Positions 25,502 through 34,392 of a stretch of 64,000 nucleotides of DNA are shown piece after piece. Source of the stretch: Myxococcus stipitatus (GTDB taxonomy: Bacteria; Myxococcota; Myxococcia; Myxococcales; Myxococcaceae); contig NZ_CP102770.1 in NCBI RefSeq assembly GCF_038561935.1, forward strand, positions 5,952,001-6,016,000, given 5' to 3'. A program made the translations under genes and the position numbers. The first letter of the stretch is position 1, and every line of letters starts with the position of its first letter. The notes below the pieces were generated by a model that had not been told where the DNA came from, searched no databases, and was given only the letters and a program-made list of their open reading frames with translations.

Positions 25502-27367
25502 ATGACGCGCCCCCGTGAAGCGAGCAGCACGGGCTCTTCCCCCCAGAGCCCATGGAAGGTGCTCGCGCTCCTCCTCCCCGTCGTCCTCAGCGGGAGCTGT
25601 GCCTCCGACCCACTCGGGGACGGTCCTCGGCCCGAGACTCCACCTCTGAGGTCATGCGAGTCAGCCGCCGCCCTACCCGTTGCACTGGATTTGAAGGCCA
25701 CCACGCTGCCGCTGGAGGTCATCGGCCCGCCCGGCACACGCGTCGAGGCCCACATCGCGTTGGAGGCCACGGACGTCCTGGCCGCGAAGAGCGCCGGCAC
25801 AGCGGGCCTCTGGCTCCGGGTCCACAACATCCTGGCGCCAGGGAGCGCGGAGGTGTCGCTGAATGACGCGCCCTTCGTCGACCTGGCGGAGGCGGCCCAC
25901 GGCCTGGTGCGCCCCTACGACGGAGATGTCGCCGCGGGAGTCATCCCCGTGGAGCCACGGGCGCTGCGCGCGGGCGACAACCGGCTGGTGTTCCGCTACA
26001 CGCGACAGGTCGAGGACGTGGCGGGCATCTCCGGGTTCCGCGTGCTCGACGCGGCCCTCGTCGCCGGCACGCCGCGCGACGGCAAGCGCATCACGCTCAC
26101 GCTCCCCGCGGAAGACCCGTCGGGTTGGCGTCCCATGGACTCCTCCGCCGAGGCCATCGAGCGCGGACGCCGAGCGTTCCAGGAGCTGAGCCGTGACGGC
26201 GGCCCCGCGTGCGCGCGGTGCCACGCGGACTCGGGCGCGGACCTCCAGTACTACGCGTTCTCCACCCACAGCCTCGTGCAGCGCGCGCGCTTCCACCAGT
26301 TCAGCCAGTGCGAGGCGGAGGACCTGGCCAGCTACATCCGTTCCCTCCCGCTGTTGCCCCAGGGGCGCCCCGTCGCGCCGCCCTTCCAACCCGGTCCTGG
26401 CAACCATGGTGCCGCTGGCGCGGGCGCGGACGCCGTGCTCGCACAGGACAGCGACTTCGCCCGCGAGGCCTGGGGCGGCGGCGCGCCCCCGGAATCCCTC
26501 TCATGGGACTGGGCGGCGAGTGTGAACCCCTACCAGCTCCCCACCCGCGTCGCACTCCCCACCTGGCACCGGTGGCTGCCGCGCGAGCTGAAGGATGACT
26601 GGTTCACCCGCCTGGATGGAATCCTGGCGCGCACCGAGGCGGAGCTGGCTCGCACCCCCACGCTGGAGTCCGCGCAGGCCTTCATGTCCGCGGCGCTCCT
26701 TGTGGGCAAGGATGTGCTGCGGCGCGAGGGGGACTACCAGGGCAAGGTGGAGGTCCTGCGCTTCGCCGCGGTGAAGCTCTGGGATTGGTCGCGCCGCACG
26801 GGGTTCGACCGCGCGGACCACGGCATGCCGGACCTGAGCCCCGCCTATCCCTACGAGGTGGGCTTCGCGTTCTTCGAGGCCGCCCAGGCCCAGGCGCTCC
26901 CGGGCGCCGAGCGGCAGACGCTGGCGTGGTGGTGGGCCCAGCTGGCGACCTACCCCGGCCGAGGCTTCTCCACGGGCCGACGCCCCCTCAACTTCAAGGA
27001 TGTGCTCGCCGTGGCCGAGGCCGCTGGACTGGAGCCGTCCCAGCTCGCGTTCCTTCACCTGTTCGGAAGCTGGGAGGAGTCGCGCGGCGAGCTGATGCGG
27101 CACTGGGGAACCTCGGATGGGCCCGTGCGGCTGTTGCTCGTCCCCATGCGCGGGACTCCCGCCTCCACGCGCGTCACCCTCATGCAGCGCTTCCTGAAGC
27201 GAGAGAAGGAGTTCCTCGCGGCCGGAGGCACGCTGGACAGCGGTCACCACGCCCGCCTCGCGGAAGCCTGGGGCTTTGGATGTGAGGCCTTGTCCGTGGA
27301 CCAGCGCGCCGCCGTGCGCGCGCTCGCTCCTCCAGAGGTCCACGGAGATCTCCTCGGGTGTCCCTGA
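25502..27367 (+). CDS. Monohaem c-type cytochrome-like lipoprotein
   Basis: 621 residues. The N-terminus has a hydrophobic segment (VLALLLPVVLSGSC) consistent with a lipoprotein. Residues ~60-200 look like a beta-rich carbohydrate-binding or galactose-binding-like region (TRVEAHIALEATD). A single CXXCH haem motif, CARCH, is at 237-241. The remaining ~380 residues are helical and Trp-rich (SLSWDWAASVNPYQLPTR), with no second haem site. Maturation would need the Ccm system encoded on both sides. It runs almost into the next gene and both encode lipoproteins, so they may share a transcript. No exact family is recognised. Confidence 0.7.
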   Translation: MTRPREASSTGSSPQSPWKVLALLLPVVLSGSCASDPLGDGPRPETPPLRSCESAAALPVALDLKATTLPLEVIGPPGTRVEAHIALEATDVLAAKSAGTAGLWLRVHNILAPGSAEVSLNDAPFVDLAEAAHGLVRPYDGDVAAGVIPVEPRALRAGDNRLVFRYTRQVEDVAGISGFRVLDAALVAGTPRDGKRITLTLPAEDPSGWRPMDSSAEAIERGRRAFQELSRDGGPACARCHADSGADLQYYAFSTHSLVQRARFHQFSQCEAEDLASYIRSLPLLPQGRPVAPPFQPGPGNHGAAGAGADAVLAQDSDFAREAWGGGAPPESLSWDWAASVNPYQLPTRVALPTWHRWLPRELKDDWFTRLDGILARTEAELARTPTLESAQAFMSAALLVGKDVLRREGDYQGKVEVLRFAAVKLWDWSRRTGFDRADHGMPDLSPAYPYEVGFAFFEAAQAQALPGAERQTLAWWWAQLATYPGRGFSTGRRPLNFKDVLAVAEAAGLEPSQLAFLHLFGSWEESRGELMRHWGTSDGPVRLLLVPMRGTPASTRVTLMQRFLKREKEFLAAGGTLDSGHHARLAEAWGFGCEALSVDQRAAVRALAPPEVHGDLLGCP

Positions 27368-27444
27368 AACCCGAGTGCAGCACGCAGCACCGCCGTAGCG
27401 CGTTGTTCCCAGTCCTTCTCCTCCCCGGGCGTCAGGAGTACGTC

Positions 27445-29571
27445 GTGCATCGACAGAGGTTCTTCCTCCCAGCACTCGCCGCAACCCTCGCCGTCTGCCT
27501 GATGACAGGCGTGGGCTGTGGCGATGACAACAAACCTTCCTCGCCCGACACGGAGACCGACGCGGGTGGCGGTACGCCCGACGCGGGCGGCGGGCCCCCG
27601 GATGGCGGGGGTGGCATCCCTGACGGCGGGCATCCTCCCATGGGGGACCGGTGCGGCCAGGAGCCCTCGCAGGCCGCGCGCTCCTTCTGCGATCCGGCGA
27701 CCTGGGGGGGCCAGGCGCCCACGGCCAGCTCGGCCCTCACGGTCAGCGGCGAAGTGGTGATGGATTGTGACGCCGAGGTCCGCACCCTGGAGATTCCCGC
27801 GGGCGCCACGCTCCGCGCCTCGCGCGACAAGAGCTCCAAGCTGACCTTGCACGGCAACCTCGTGGTCCGCGGCAAGCTGGACTACGGCGCGCCCTACGAC
27901 CGCGTCTGTGTTCCCTCCGCGGAGATTGTCTTCCAGGGCATGGATGACACGAAGTTCGTGGGCACGCCCGACCAGGGCCCGGATGGCAACGTCCAGGGCA
28001 AGCCGCAGATGCTGCCGCTCACCGTGGTGGACTCGGACTACGGCGTCTGGGTGATGGGCTCGGGCTGGGTGACGGCGGCCGGACGCGTCAAGCGCGCCTG
28101 GTCCAAGCTCACCGACGGCGCGGGCCCCGGTGACGCCACCTTCACGGTGATGGAGGCCACGGGCTGGGAGGCCAACGACAAGGTCGTCCTCACCCCCACG
28201 GCCCGGTCCAGCGTGGCGAACCACTTCCTCCAGTTCGACGAGGGCGCCATCTCCTCCGTGGACGAGGCCACGGGCCGCGTGACGCTCAAGGCCGCGCCCA
28301 GGTTCGACCATGAGGGCTGCCCCAGCTGCGTGCGTCGCGGCGAGGCCATCAACCTGTCGCGCAACGTCGTCATCCGCTCGTTCGACACCAGCGCCCACGC
28401 GCACATGATTGTCGGCGAGAAGGGCCGCCTCCAGCTCGACAGCGTCGAGTTGCGGGCCCTGGGGCCCTACAAGGCCTGCACCGGTGGCGAGCCCCAGCGC
28501 CGCGCGCCCATCTACTTCCACCAGCAGCTCAATGACTCGCGCGGCTCGTACGTGCGCCACACCTCCATCTGGGGTGGCAAGAACCAGTTCCTGGCCATCG
28601 AGGCGAGCCATGGCGTGGATGTCTTCGACACCGCGGGCTACGACACCACGGGCGACGGCTTCACCATGAAGTTCGACTCGCATGCCTGCGGCACGCGGTG
28701 CGAGCGCGACTACGCCCCGGCGGACACCGTCTTCCACCATGTGCTGGCCGCCAAGGTCGCCATTCCGCAGCGTGTCGCGGGCTGCGCGACCATCGGCAGC
28801 GTCTCGGCCATCCTCCCGGGCGGCGGCGAGAACACGGGCTGCCTCGACTGCTCCGTCTCGGGCAATGCCTACAACGGTGGCACGTTCGGCAACGAGGCCG
28901 CGCTCTTCTTCGGGGAGATGGGCACGGGCCGCCCGTCCTCGGTCATCTTCAAGGACAGCGTGGCGCACAACAACGCGGGCCACGGCGTCAGCAACTGGCA
29001 GAACTCCGAGAAGACGCAGCCGGCCTACGACAACATCCAGGCGTGGTCCAACACCGGCAATGGCATCCACCACGGCGCGTACACCAACGGGTACGAGTAC
29101 ATCAACCTCATCGCCCAGGACAACGGCGAGGCGGACTTCGCCGTCATCGCCATCCAGAGCGACGCGAACCGCGCCCGTCTGGAGAACGCGTCATTGGATG
29201 GCTTCCGCACGCTGCCCTACTTCCTGGTGCCCACGCTGCCGGTGGTCATCAAGAACGCGAAGTTCACGGGCGTGCGCAACCCGGCCATCACCCAGGTCCA
29301 GGACGCGTGCTCCGGCGGCAACGAGAACGACCCGAACGACGGCACATGCATCCGCAACTGGCTGCACTTCGACAACCCGCAGGTGCCCAAGGGCGTGAAG
29401 CCCTTCTTGTTCGCGAACCACCAGAACAAGTTCTCCAGTTGGGAGGTCCGCAACTTCAAGCACGCGGACTACCCGACGCTGCCGGCGAACTTCGACCTCT
29501 ACCGCAAGGACAACCGGGTCGCGGGCGGCGCGTACAACACCGACTTCGATGCGTGGCTCGTCCCCAGGTAG
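27445..29571 (+). CDS. G8-domain / right-handed beta-helix lipoprotein
   Basis: 708 residues from GTG 27445, with GGAG upstream; the signal region ends LMTGVGCGDD. A Gly/Pro/Asp linker (TDAGGGTPDAGGGPPDGG) leads to a G8-type domain (FCDPATWGGQ, then TLEIPAGATLRAS, KLTLHGNLVVRGKL). The rest has the parallel beta-helix rhythm seen in CEMIP/polyductin-like and polysaccharide-lyase-like proteins, with several cysteine pairs. It is probably an outer-surface carbohydrate-binding or carbohydrate-cleaving protein. It follows the cytochrome-like gene by 77 bases and ends convergent with exoI. Substrate unknown. Confidence 0.78.
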   Translation: MHRQRFFLPALAATLAVCLMTGVGCGDDNKPSSPDTETDAGGGTPDAGGGPPDGGGGIPDGGHPPMGDRCGQEPSQAARSFCDPATWGGQAPTASSALTVSGEVVMDCDAEVRTLEIPAGATLRASRDKSSKLTLHGNLVVRGKLDYGAPYDRVCVPSAEIVFQGMDDTKFVGTPDQGPDGNVQGKPQMLPLTVVDSDYGVWVMGSGWVTAAGRVKRAWSKLTDGAGPGDATFTVMEATGWEANDKVVLTPTARSSVANHFLQFDEGAISSVDEATGRVTLKAAPRFDHEGCPSCVRRGEAINLSRNVVIRSFDTSAHAHMIVGEKGRLQLDSVELRALGPYKACTGGEPQRRAPIYFHQQLNDSRGSYVRHTSIWGGKNQFLAIEASHGVDVFDTAGYDTTGDGFTMKFDSHACGTRCERDYAPADTVFHHVLAAKVAIPQRVAGCATIGSVSAILPGGGENTGCLDCSVSGNAYNGGTFGNEAALFFGEMGTGRPSSVIFKDSVAHNNAGHGVSNWQNSEKTQPAYDNIQAWSNTGNGIHHGAYTNGYEYINLIAQDNGEADFAVIAIQSDANRARLENASLDGFRTLPYFLVPTLPVVIKNAKFTGVRNPAITQVQDACSGGNENDPNDGTCIRNWLHFDNPQVPKGVKPFLFANHQNKFSSWEVRNFKHADYPTLPANFDLYRKDNRVAGGAYNTDFDAWLVPR

Positions 29572-29592
29572 CCCAAGGCAGTCTGGCCTCGG

Positions 29593-29624
29593 GACCGCGG
29601 GCGCTCTTCCGAGCGCTTGCGGTC
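29593..29624. terminator. Terminator-like hairpin between G8 gene and exoI
   Basis: GACCGC-gg-GCGCT pairs with AGCGC-tt-GCGGTC around a six-base loop, giving an 11-bp stem with one internal 2x2 mismatch. It lies in the 109-base gap between convergent genes and could serve both strands. There is no strong T-run. Confidence 0.55.
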
Positions 29625-29680
29625 TCGTCCGTGGGGGGCGACGTCGGCGAGCCAGCGGCGCGCACCGAGCCGCAGCTGGC

Positions 29681-30883
29681 TCAGTGGACCGCGGCCCGGC
29701 GCCGGCGCAGGCGGCGCACCTTCTCCACCCACGTGCCCGGCAGCACCTGCTTCGCCGCGTTGCGCCCCTTGCGCGCCACCTCCTCCGCGCGGGTGAACCA
29801 GCGCCCCGCCCACGAGCCCGCGTGCACCCTCACGGACACCGTGCGCCGCTGCTTCGTCACCCAGTCTGACTTGTAGGACTCGGTGCCTCGGAGGAAGTCG
29901 TACTCGGTGAGCCCGGACTCCAGCGCGTCCTTGAAGGTCTCCCCCACCAGCACCAATCCCACGCTGCGGTGGCTCCACTCCGGGTCGTAACCGGATTGGA
30001 AATAGATGAACGCGTCCCCATGGACAATGCCATACACGGAGGCCACGGCGCGCCCGCCCACCTTCATCGTGTACAGCCTCAATCGCTCCCGCTCGGCGAG
30101 CAGCTGCGTCGCATCCCGGTGGAAGGCCTCCACGCCCGTCCCCTTGATGCCTTGCGAGCCCCCGTCCACCGCCCACCGTGCCGAGTGCAGCCGGAAGAAA
30201 TCCGTCATCGGCCCGGCCAGCGCGTCCGGTGACTCGGTGCGCTCGATGCGGTAGCCCTCCTGCCGCTCCAGCCACTTGCGCCGCCGCAGGTAGTTGTCCC
30301 GCCGCCCCGTGCGCTTGAGGAACGCGTCGAAGGACCCGCGAGACTCCAGCACGTCGAAGGGACACACGTACCGCTCCGACAGCCGGACATCCTGCTCGGA
30401 GAAGACCGAGCGCAGCACGTCCACCGTCGGGGAGTCCTCGCGCAGGTCCGTCAAGTCGAGCACGTCCCAGGACTCGTGGAGCGACGCGAGAATCCGGGCG
30501 AAGGATGCCGCCACGGCCCGCTCCGCGCCCCGCCGCGCGACGATGTCCAGGTAGTCGCTGCCCACGTGCGTCTCACCCAGGAAGCCCAGGCGCCGCACCG
30601 GAACCCCCATCACCAGCCGCGTCTCCAGCCCCAGGGGCAACAGCCCCATCAACGTCCCCGCGGCGTCGCGCGCCGTCAGGACCAGCGGCCTGCGCTCCGG
30701 CGCGATTCGCCGGCACCACGGGTACAGCCACTCCCACGCGTTGAAGGGGCCCGCGTTGCTCGCGTCGAGCAGCGCGTCCCACTCCGCGCGCATCCCAGCC
30801 ATCGCGGACACCGTGCCCACGGCGCTCACGTCCAGCCTTGGCCCGATTCGCGGCCCCTGCTTCAGCTCATCCTCGTGAATCAC
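29681..30883 (-). CDS. exoI: ExoI, FemAB/GNAT-like acyltransferase (spore coat)
   Basis: 400 residues from GTG 30883, with GAGGAG eight bases upstream. It has the two-lobed GNAT arrangement of the FemAB/CelD family (acetyltransf_6): a first lobe through PLVLTARDAAGTLMGLLPLG, then LRLYTMKVGGRAVASVYGIV and YFQSGYDPEWSHRSVGLVLV in the second. The tail is very basic. It probably acylates an amino sugar of the lipid-linked repeat unit. It is the last gene of the exo operon, 16 bases after exoH. The matching exoG lies two genes upstream, so the pair brackets the aminotransferase. Naming follows the M. xanthus exoA-I order. Confidence 0.85.
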   Translation of the reverse strand: MIHEDELKQGPRIGPRLDVSAVGTVSAMAGMRAEWDALLDASNAGPFNAWEWLYPWCRRIAPERRPLVLTARDAAGTLMGLLPLGLETRLVMGVPVRRLGFLGETHVGSDYLDIVARRGAERAVAASFARILASLHESWDVLDLTDLREDSPTVDVLRSVFSEQDVRLSERYVCPFDVLESRGSFDAFLKRTGRRDNYLRRRKWLERQEGYRIERTESPDALAGPMTDFFRLHSARWAVDGGSQGIKGTGVEAFHRDATQLLAERERLRLYTMKVGGRAVASVYGIVHGDAFIYFQSGYDPEWSHRSVGLVLVGETFKDALESGLTEYDFLRGTESYKSDWVTKQRRTVSVRVHAGSWAGRWFTRAEEVARKGRNAAKQVLPGTWVEKVRRLRRRRAAVH

Positions 30884-30899
30884 AGGCCCGTCTCCTCGC

Positions 30900-32078
30900 T
30901 CAACCCGCGCGCTTCTTCGTCCGCCGCTCCGCGCGCACCGCGTCGCGGACCACCAGCGCCACGTCCGCCATCACCTCGGGCGACAGGTCCTGGTGACACG
31001 GAATCTCGACGATGCTCCTGCGCAGCTGCGCCACCTCCGGGAACGCCGCCGCGTCACACGCGGGATGGAACCGCTTCCAGAAGTCGATGGCGTCGATGCC
31101 CTTCGCCCGCAGCCGCGCCAGCACCTCCGCCTTCTCCTGCACCACCATCGGATAGAAGAGCGGGCAGGCCCCCGGCGGGAGCTGGTTGAACAGCGGCGGC
31201 ACCACGTCCCTCAGGCGCCCCAGCAGGTAGAAGTAGTTGCGGCGCCGCTTCTCGACGATGGACTCCAGGTCCTGCGCCAGCGCGATGCGCCGGGTCAGCG
31301 GGCTCATCCCCAGGTCCACGTGCTTGCGGTCGAAGTGCTGCGTGCCCGTGGCCACCCGCTCGATGCTGGCCGCCTTCACCGTGCCATGCCCCACCGTGCG
31401 CACCAGGCCGCGCAGCGTCCGGCCCACCAGTCCGCCTCGCAGCTCCAGGTTCTGCAACAGCGCGGACACGGTGTGGCTGAACGTCGACGCGGACGGCGGC
31501 GAGGGAGGCTCCGGCAGGCTGTACGAGCGCGCCCCGTTCACCACCAGCGCGCCACCATTGGGCACCGGCAGCGTCTTGTAGAGACAGAAGATGCCCACGT
31601 CCCCCGTCGTGCCCAGCGGCACCGCCCCGTCCGAAGACAAGAGCGACAGCGCGCAGTCCTCGATGAGCACCAGCCCGTGCTGGTCCGCCAGCTTGCGCAT
31701 CGCCTCCGTCGGGCCCGGGAACCCCGCGTAGTGCGTCAGGTACAGCGCCTTCGTCTTGGGGCCGATGCGCCGGGCCACGTCCTCCAGGTCCACGTCCCAC
31801 CGGCTGCCCACCCGGTAGAAGCGCGGCGTGGCCCCCGCGTCCACGAGCGCCTCCACCTCCACCCCGTGGTGGTAGGCGGGCATCAGCACCTCGCCCTTGT
31901 CCAACCCCAGCATCTTCACCGTGAGCCAGACGGCGTTCCGGGCGAAGTAGAAGTAGCGGACGTTGGGCGACGAGAACGGAGGCAGCGCCCCCGGCTTCGG
32001 CTTGGACAGCAACATGCCAGGCCACAGCGTCGGCAAGGACGGCACGAACAGCCGGCCCGTCGGGGTCATCGTGTCCAT
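30900..32078 (-). CDS. exoH: ExoH, DegT/DnrJ/EryC1-type sugar aminotransferase
   Basis: 392 residues from ATG 32078, overlapping the end of exoG by 13 bases. PLP-dependent fold type I: EVLMPAYHHGVEVEAL, then VLIEDCALSLLSS (cofactor Asp), and the Schiff-base lysine in CLYKTLPVPNGGALV. It would aminate a keto-sugar nucleotide. ExoG and ExoI, both acyltransferase-like, would then N-acylate the product. The order matches M. xanthus exoH. Confidence 0.88.
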   Translation of the reverse strand: MDTMTPTGRLFVPSLPTLWPGMLLSKPKPGALPPFSSPNVRYFYFARNAVWLTVKMLGLDKGEVLMPAYHHGVEVEALVDAGATPRFYRVGSRWDVDLEDVARRIGPKTKALYLTHYAGFPGPTEAMRKLADQHGLVLIEDCALSLLSSDGAVPLGTTGDVGIFCLYKTLPVPNGGALVVNGARSYSLPEPPSPPSASTFSHTVSALLQNLELRGGLVGRTLRGLVRTVGHGTVKAASIERVATGTQHFDRKHVDLGMSPLTRRIALAQDLESIVEKRRRNYFYLLGRLRDVVPPLFNQLPPGACPLFYPMVVQEKAEVLARLRAKGIDAIDFWKRFHPACDAAAFPEVAQLRRSIVEIPCHQDLSPEVMADVALVVRDAVRAERRTKKRAG

Positions 32079-33184
32079 CTCGCCACCACCTCTTTCACCA
32101 CCGGACTCCACCGGAACTTGGCCGCGCACAGGGCCCGGCCGAACGCGGAGTCGTTGAAGACATACAACCAGGTGTGGCGCCGGGCCTGGTCCGTCCAGTC
32201 CCGCTTCCACACCATGTCCGGCCCCAGGAAGTCGAACTCGCGAAGCCCGCGGTCGATGCAGCTCCCCACCACCTCCTCCATGAGGAGCTGGCCCGGACTG
32301 CACTCGCGAAGCACCTCGTCGTAGCCCGGCTTCAACAGGAAGTAGCGCCCCGCGTGCTCCAGGCCGTAGTGGAAGGCCACCGGCTTGCCCGCCAGCCGCA
32401 GGAAGTACAGCGCCAGCCGGCCCCGGTAGGCGGAGTCCCGCGCCAGCTCCGTGTAGAAGCCTCGCGTCGCGGAGTCCTGCGCCATCGCCGTGCCGCGCTC
32501 GCCCTTCCAGCCGCTCTGCTCCAGCAGGAAGCCTTCCTCCAGCGTGCCTTCCAGCCCCAGGCCACCCTCCACCCGCTCGAAGGTGACGCTCCCCTTCTCC
32601 TCGAGCTTGCGGCGCCGGCGGCGGCAGTTCGCCTTGAACTTCGCCTGCAGCGCCCCCTGGAACTGCTCCCGGGTCGACGGCAGGCGGATGTATGGCGATT
32701 GCAGGGATTCCCACGCCCCCACGGGCATCCGCGCGGCCACCGCCGCTGCGTGCAGGCGCCACGCCGCGCCCCCATCCGGCACGTCCGTCAACCGCAGCAC
32801 GTCCCAGCCGCCTTGCTGGCGCAAATGAGACAGGAACATGGCCCCGGCCGCGTCCGGCTCCCGCGCCAGCACATCGAAGCGACAGGAGTGAGCGTTGGCC
32901 GCGCCGGAGAGCTGCCGCACCGGAACGCCATACATCGACGTCCGCTCCTCCCACAGCGGCAGCGCCGCGCTCAGCCGCCCGGCGCCATCCCTCAGCGTCA
33001 AGACCCGCAGCCGCGCTCCCGGAGCGAAGTTGTCCAGCCAGATGCGGATGAACTCATGCCGGTAGAAGACCTCGTTGGAGGTCGCTTCCACCAATGCGTT
33101 CCACTCCGGCTCCAGGGCCATGAAGTCCGCCCGGTCGCTTGCTTCGATGACGCGCGGCCCCGTGTTGCTTTGTCTTGCTTCCAT
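32066..33184 (-). CDS. exoG: ExoG, FemAB/GNAT-like acyltransferase (spore coat)
   Basis: 372 residues from ATG 33184; TTG at 33193 is possible, and neither has a strong Shine-Dalgarno sequence. FemAB/CelD-like double GNAT: RLRVLTLRDGAGRLSAALPL in lobe one, LALYFLRLAGKPVAFHYGLE and FLLKPGYDEVLRECSPGQLL in lobe two. It has the same architecture as ExoI but is clearly divergent. It probably transfers an acyl or aminoacyl group to the amino sugar made with ExoH. It lies 34 bases after exoF. Confidence 0.85.
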   Translation of the reverse strand: MEARQSNTGPRVIEASDRADFMALEPEWNALVEATSNEVFYRHEFIRIWLDNFAPGARLRVLTLRDGAGRLSAALPLWEERTSMYGVPVRQLSGAANAHSCRFDVLAREPDAAGAMFLSHLRQQGGWDVLRLTDVPDGGAAWRLHAAAVAARMPVGAWESLQSPYIRLPSTREQFQGALQAKFKANCRRRRRKLEEKGSVTFERVEGGLGLEGTLEEGFLLEQSGWKGERGTAMAQDSATRGFYTELARDSAYRGRLALYFLRLAGKPVAFHYGLEHAGRYFLLKPGYDEVLRECSPGQLLMEEVVGSCIDRGLREFDFLGPDMVWKRDWTDQARRHTWLYVFNDSAFGRALCAAKFRWSPVVKEVVARWTR

Positions 33185-33218
33185 GTTGGGCAACCAAGGT
33201 GGTGATGAAAGGGTGGGG

Positions 33219-34298
33219 CTACAAGCCGCTGCGAGCCATCTTCAGAAGACAGGCGGCGACCTTGCGGCTGTCATGTCGGATCCTGGACCCGCTCTTGAGG
33301 AGATCCGCCCGCACGGGAACCACTCCGGCCGCGATCAACTCTCGCGTGTCCACACACACCGCGAACGAGCCACGTCTGCCATAACGCCGCGTGGCTTCCG
33401 CGGACGGCTCCGTGCCGTTCACCAGCACCGCGTCCAGCACCGGCCCCACATGGTTCCGGACAGCCTGCACGTGGTCCAGACAGGACATCCCATCCGTCTC
33501 GCCCGGTTGGGACATCAGGTTCGCCACCATGACCTTCAAGGCCCGGGACTCCCTCAGCGCCTGGGCCACCCCATCCACCAGCAGGTTGGGCAGGAGACTG
33601 GAGTACAGCGACCCAGGTCCAATGGTCACCAGGTCCGCCGTGTACAAAGCTTCCAGCAATCCCTCCACCGGAGGCGGAGAGCGAGGACTCAACGACACAC
33701 GCCGCACCCGCCCCTGCGCCCGGCAGATGTTGCGCTCGCCGATGACCTCCGTGTCGTCGTGCATCTGCGCCACGAGCTGCACCGACTGCAGCGTGCACGG
33801 CAGCACCCGCCCGCGCGCGCCCAACAGCTCCCCGGACATGCGCACCGCCTCCAGGAAGTCGCCCTTGAGCTCCGCGAGCGCGGCGATGAGCAGGTTGCCC
33901 ACCGCGTGCCCGGCCAGCCCCCGCGCCCCGCCGAAGCGGAACTGAAACACTTCCTTCAGCGCGTTCCGCCCCCCCGCGAGCGCCACCAGACAGTTGCGGA
34001 TGTCTCCCGGAGGCAGCGCCCCGTGCTGCCGCCGCAAGCGGCCGGAGCTGCCGCCGTCGTCGCTCATCGCCACGACGGCGGTGATCTCCACCCCGGGGTC
34101 CCCCGGCCTCGGCGCCGCGCGGCGCGCCAGGCCCCGGAGCACCATGGGCAGCCCCGTCCCCCCGCCAATGGCGACAATCCGGGTGGGTCGCTCCAGCTGT
34201 GACTGCAGCAGCTCGTTGCGGTCCGCGTCCCGCTCACGCCGGGCTCGCGCTTCCTCCCACGACTCCGGGAGCGGCGAATCCAAGTCCATCCCCACCAT
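33219..34298 (-). CDS. exoF: ExoF, YvcK/CofD-like nucleotide-binding protein
   Basis: 359 residues from ATG 34298, chosen for GGAGG about six bases upstream; in-frame starts at 34313 and 34406 are less well placed. YvcK/CofD signature: RIVAIGGGTGLPMVLRGL near residue 40, then VVAMSDDGGSSGRLR and LPPGDIRNCLVALA, and the late VTIGPGSLYSSLLPNL. YvcK proteins bind UDP-sugars and influence envelope metabolism; CofD is a phospholactate transferase for F420. Inside a polysaccharide operon a UDP-sugar-sensing or transfer role is more likely than F420 synthesis. The third exo-type position fits ExoF. Confidence 0.85.
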   Translation of the reverse strand: MVGMDLDSPLPESWEEARARRERDADRNELLQSQLERPTRIVAIGGGTGLPMVLRGLARRAAPRPGDPGVEITAVVAMSDDGGSSGRLRRQHGALPPGDIRNCLVALAGGRNALKEVFQFRFGGARGLAGHAVGNLLIAALAELKGDFLEAVRMSGELLGARGRVLPCTLQSVQLVAQMHDDTEVIGERNICRAQGRVRRVSLSPRSPPPVEGLLEALYTADLVTIGPGSLYSSLLPNLLVDGVAQALRESRALKVMVANLMSQPGETDGMSCLDHVQAVRNHVGPVLDAVLVNGTEPSAEATRRYGRRGSFAVCVDTRELIAAGVVPVRADLLKSGSRIRHDSRKVAACLLKMARSGL

Positions 34299-34392
34299 GT
34301 TCCCCTCCCCCATCCTCGACGCCCCACCCACCCGCTCCCGGGTGGGCCCCCGCCCGACCTCCCGCCACCGGAAGGCCCGGCGGGACGTGTCC

